A stretch of 34,993 nt of DNA, from the NCBI GenBank assembly GCA_030626025.1, contig DAOUPT010000034.1:1-34993 (forward strand), read 5' to 3'. This DNA comes from Anderseniella sp. GTDB taxonomy: Bacteria > Pseudomonadota > Alphaproteobacteria > Rhizobiales > Aestuariivirgaceae. Below, in pieces: positions 33,329-34,993 of this stretch. The position numbers and the translations under genes are program-made. The notes under the pieces were generated by a model. That model was not told the origin of the DNA. It ran no database searches and was given only the letters and a program-made list of their open reading frames with translations. How positions within the stretch are numbered: position 1 is the stretch's first letter; the number at the start of each line of letters is the position of its first letter.

Positions 33329-33676
33329 ATGAGTAACGAGCGGGATGAAATTAGGCGACAACGTAAGGAGTTGCGAGCTCGGTATGGAGCGCTTTTTTCA
33401 GAAGTTGAACAGATTTTATTTAAGCATGATCCAATGGAGATTGCATTTTCTGATAGTGCCATTGTAGCCGAGAATAGCGATGAATACGCACCGGAAGTTG
33501 GGACCATTCTTCCAAGGTTGAACAAAGCGGGAAGCGTTTCGGATGTTACGGATATTGTATATGAGGAATTTCAGGTTTGGTTCGGTGACGAATTAGAAAT
33601 GATTGGACCAAAAGCAGCCTATCAGTCAATTGCTGCCGATATATGGGCTGCCTGGACGCGTTATAAAGCTGGTTAA
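33329..33676 (+). CDS. Hypothetical protein of 115 residues
   Basis: I do not recognise this protein. It starts with a charged helix (SNERDEIRRQRKELRARYG), then LFSEVEQILFKHDPMEIAFS, DEYAPEVGTILPRL, DIVYEEFQVWFGDELE and ends in AADIWAAWTRYKAG, mostly helical and soluble. A GAGGAG lies upstream of the ATG at 33311-33316. It follows cobK by 26 bases, but its content does not look like cobalamin enzymology, so it may merely be co-transcribed. It resembles small uncharacterised proteins of bacteria in general style; no function is offered. Confidence 0.55.
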   Translation: MSNERDEIRRQRKELRARYGALFSEVEQILFKHDPMEIAFSDSAIVAENSDEYAPEVGTILPRLNKAGSVSDVTDIVYEEFQVWFGDELEMIGPKAAYQSIAADIWAAWTRYKAG

Positions 33677-33729
33677 AACCTGCACCGGCGGTGGGGCCTG
33701 TTGCCGGTTAATTAACCCCATGCCTACTC

Positions 33730-33842
33730 CGTCACCCCTGTGCTTGTCACAGGGGTCTATTCCTCTTGCCTCTCCAAGCAATGATATCTCTTATTGTTCA
33801 CCGTCTCAGGCATGGATCTCTGTGACGAGCACAGAGATGACG
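33730..33842. repeat. Composite palindromic repeat of 113 bp
   Basis: Two short hairpins, ACCCCTGTG...CACAGGGGT (33734-33756) and ATCTCTGTG...CACAGAGAT (33816-33838), form the ends of a larger imperfect palindrome. CGTCACCCCTGTG at the left end pairs with CACAGAGATGACG at the right end, 11 of 13 positions. The centre is AT-richer. This is a mobile-palindrome pattern without coding capacity. Confidence 0.65.
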
Positions 33843-33938
33843 AAAGTAATGTCTGAAATACGTTTAACGTGTGTGCTGTAGTCTATTGGAACATTGGTGA
33901 TTGCGCTTCGCGCTCCCCCCTCTGACCGCTTCGCGGCC

Positions 33939-33961
33939 ATCTCCCCCGCAAGGGGGGAGAT
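33939..33961. repeat. C-run/G-run palindrome
   Basis: ATCTCCCCC at 33939-33947 pairs with GGGGGAGAT at 33953-33961 around a five-base loop (GCAAG). It is followed by GAGAAAGGGG. It resembles a common rhizobial extragenic palindrome and could end transcription of the gene before or after it. Confidence 0.55.
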
Positions 33962-33985
33962 TGAGAAAGGGGTAGGTTTGGGGGG

Positions 33986-34750
33986 TTAGCCCGTCTTCCT
34001 GTTTCGCAACACATGTTCATGGTCAGCATCATACAGGGCGGAATTGCGGAAGGTTTGGTGGTTTAGGACTTTGCCTACCAGAATAAGGGCGGTGCGGGTT
34101 AGTTTGGCTTTTCGGACCTTTTGGGCGATGTCTTCCAGCGTGCCGGTGATGATGAGTTCATCGGGCCAGGTGGCGCGGTAGATGACTGCGACCGGGCAGT
34201 CGGGGCCGTAGTGGGGTTCGAGGGCGCGGCGGACGTATGAGAGGTTGCGGATTGACAGGTGGATGGCCAGGGTTGCGCGCGAGCGGCCTAGCTCTTCCAG
34301 CTCTTCGCCCGGCGGCATGGCCGAGGCTTTCATGGTGGTGCGGGTGAGGATGACGGTTTGGGCGACCTCGGGCAGGGTGAGTTCGGTTTTGAGGATGGCG
34401 GCGGCGGCGGCGTAAGCCGAAACGCCGGGGACGACATCGTAATCAATACCAAGCGCATCGAGGCGGCGCATCTGTTCGGCGGTGGCGCCGTAAATGGACG
34501 GGTCGCCGGAGTGGACGCGTGAGACGTCGTGGCCGGCGGCTTCGGCTTTTTGAATTTCGGCGATGATTTCATCGAGGGTCATCGGGGCGGTGTCGATGAC
34601 GGTGGCACCTTCGGGGGCCGAGGCAACGATTTCTTCAGGCACCAGCGAACCGGCATAGAGGCAGACCTGGCATTTTTCAATCAGGCGCTGGCCGCGCAGG
34701 GTGATGAGATCGGGTGCGCCGGGTCCGGCGCCGATGAAGTGAACGGTCAT
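33986..34750 (-). CDS. cobM: Precorrin-4 C11-methyltransferase
   Basis: A 254-residue SAM-dependent methyltransferase of the tetrapyrrole methylase family. From ATG 34750 it begins TVHFIGAGPGAPDLITLRG, with VCLYAGSLVPEEI, HSGDPSIYGATAEQMRRLD, VVPGVSAYAAAAAIL, LPEVAQTVILTRT and a C-terminal block with AVIYRATWPDE. The start is chosen because AAAGG lies nine bases upstream; an open frame to 34804 overlaps cobJ more deeply and is not needed. The ATG overlaps the cobJ stop (ATGA). It methylates C11 of precorrin-4, the step after CobJ. Confidence 0.95.
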   Translation of the reverse strand: MTVHFIGAGPGAPDLITLRGQRLIEKCQVCLYAGSLVPEEIVASAPEGATVIDTAPMTLDEIIAEIQKAEAAGHDVSRVHSGDPSIYGATAEQMRRLDALGIDYDVVPGVSAYAAAAAILKTELTLPEVAQTVILTRTTMKASAMPPGEELEELGRSRATLAIHLSIRNLSYVRRALEPHYGPDCPVAVIYRATWPDELIITGTLEDIAQKVRKAKLTRTALILVGKVLNHQTFRNSALYDADHEHVLRNRKTG

Positions 34751-34993
34751 TTGGGATGTACCTTTTCGTGTACCTTGTTTGCGTAGCCGCGCGGGGTGTA
34801 GCAATAGCTTTGGCCATCGCCACGGGTGATAATTTTTGACTGGCTGGAGCCGATGAGAACAATGGTCAGCATGTCGACCTGTTGCGGGTTGAAATCTTTA
34901 AAAGCAACGGTTTTGACTTTCTCGGTCGGGCGGCCAAGATTTGAGGCGATAATGACCGGGGTGTCGGCATGGCGGTGAGGGGTTAAGATATCG
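34747..34993 (-). CDS. cobJ: Precorrin-3B C17-methyltransferase, C-terminal part, cut by the window end
   Basis: The last 81 codons or so are visible, starting DILTPHRHADTPVIIASNLG (from base 34992 leftward), RPTEKVKTVAFKDF, VDMLTIVLIGSS and CYTPRGYA before the stop at 34747-34749. These match the CobJ/CbiH C-terminus: the ring contraction methyltransferase acting before CobM. The stop overlaps the cobM start by four bases, so both are in one operon. The catalytic N-terminal half lies outside the window. Confidence 0.9.
   Translation of the reverse strand, partial: DILTPHRHADTPVIIASNLGRPTEKVKTVAFKDFNPQQVDMLTIVLIGSSQSKIITRGDGQSYCYTPRGYANKVHEKVHPK

Larger units (their letters stand above)
33677..33985. 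other. Intergenic region holding palindromic repeats, no gene
   Basis: This 309-base convergent gap between the hypothetical gene and cobM contains a composite palindrome at 33730-33842 and a G/C-run palindrome at 33939-33961, listed separately. The remaining bases show no supported gene. Confidence 0.5.

Overview
The window looks like a chromosomal segment of an alphaproteobacterium, most probably of the order Hyphomicrobiales (Rhizobiales). The reasons are the block hisI-folE, Fe-S scaffold-like gene, cupin, yidD and thrS; the Omp31-type outer membrane proteins; PAS_5 and DUF2336 family proteins; and promoters carrying perfect CtrA boxes (TTAA-N7-TTAA) and GANTC sites. Base composition looks moderate (about half GC by eye, not counted). 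No rRNA, tRNA, CRISPR array or recognisable transposase gene was found.

Left part (1-10.3 kb): the 5' part of a class D-like sortase gene without a usable start codon, running off the left edge; a PAS_5 protein; a rhomboid protease; hisI and folE on the minus strand; a NifU/IscU-like scaffold-like protein, a cupin and yidD on the plus strand, closed by a bidirectional terminator; two outer membrane beta-barrel proteins; thrS; a MalY/PatB-type C-S lyase; and a membrane-anchored protein with three beta-rich repeats.

Middle part (10.4-21.6 kb): a nitroreductase, a HAD phosphatase and a flavin reductase-like protein in tight order; an MscS channel convergent with a membrane histidine kinase; a MaoC hydratase/CoA lyase pair; a small receiver-like protein that has lost its phosphorylation residues and lies behind an intergenic region packed with GANTC sites, DnaA-box-like 9-mers and a CtrA box; an MFS transporter; a DUF2336 protein; and NAD kinase.

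Right part (21.6-35 kb): a cobalamin (vitamin B12) biosynthesis region. Plus strand: DUF1636 protein, cobU/cobP, PPOX-family protein. Minus strand: cobB, cobQ, bluB, cobD, as one apparent operon. Plus strand: cbiD, cobK. Minus strand: cobJ (partial), cobM. Together they cover corrin ring methylation and reduction (cobJ, cobM, cbiD, cobK), side-chain amidation (cobB, cobQ), aminopropanol attachment (cobD), nucleotide loop activation (cobU) and lower-ligand synthesis (bluB). The region is interrupted at about 23.9-26.9 kb by an insert holding a broken nitrilase gene, a class V PLP enzyme and a divergent LysR regulator. The insert is bracketed by two diverged copies of the 3' end of cobD.

The observations most worth a second look are the cell-cycle-type promoter with its pseudo-receiver, the cobD 3' end duplication around the insert, and the start-less sortase. 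No wholly new multi-gene system could be demonstrated from sequence reading alone.
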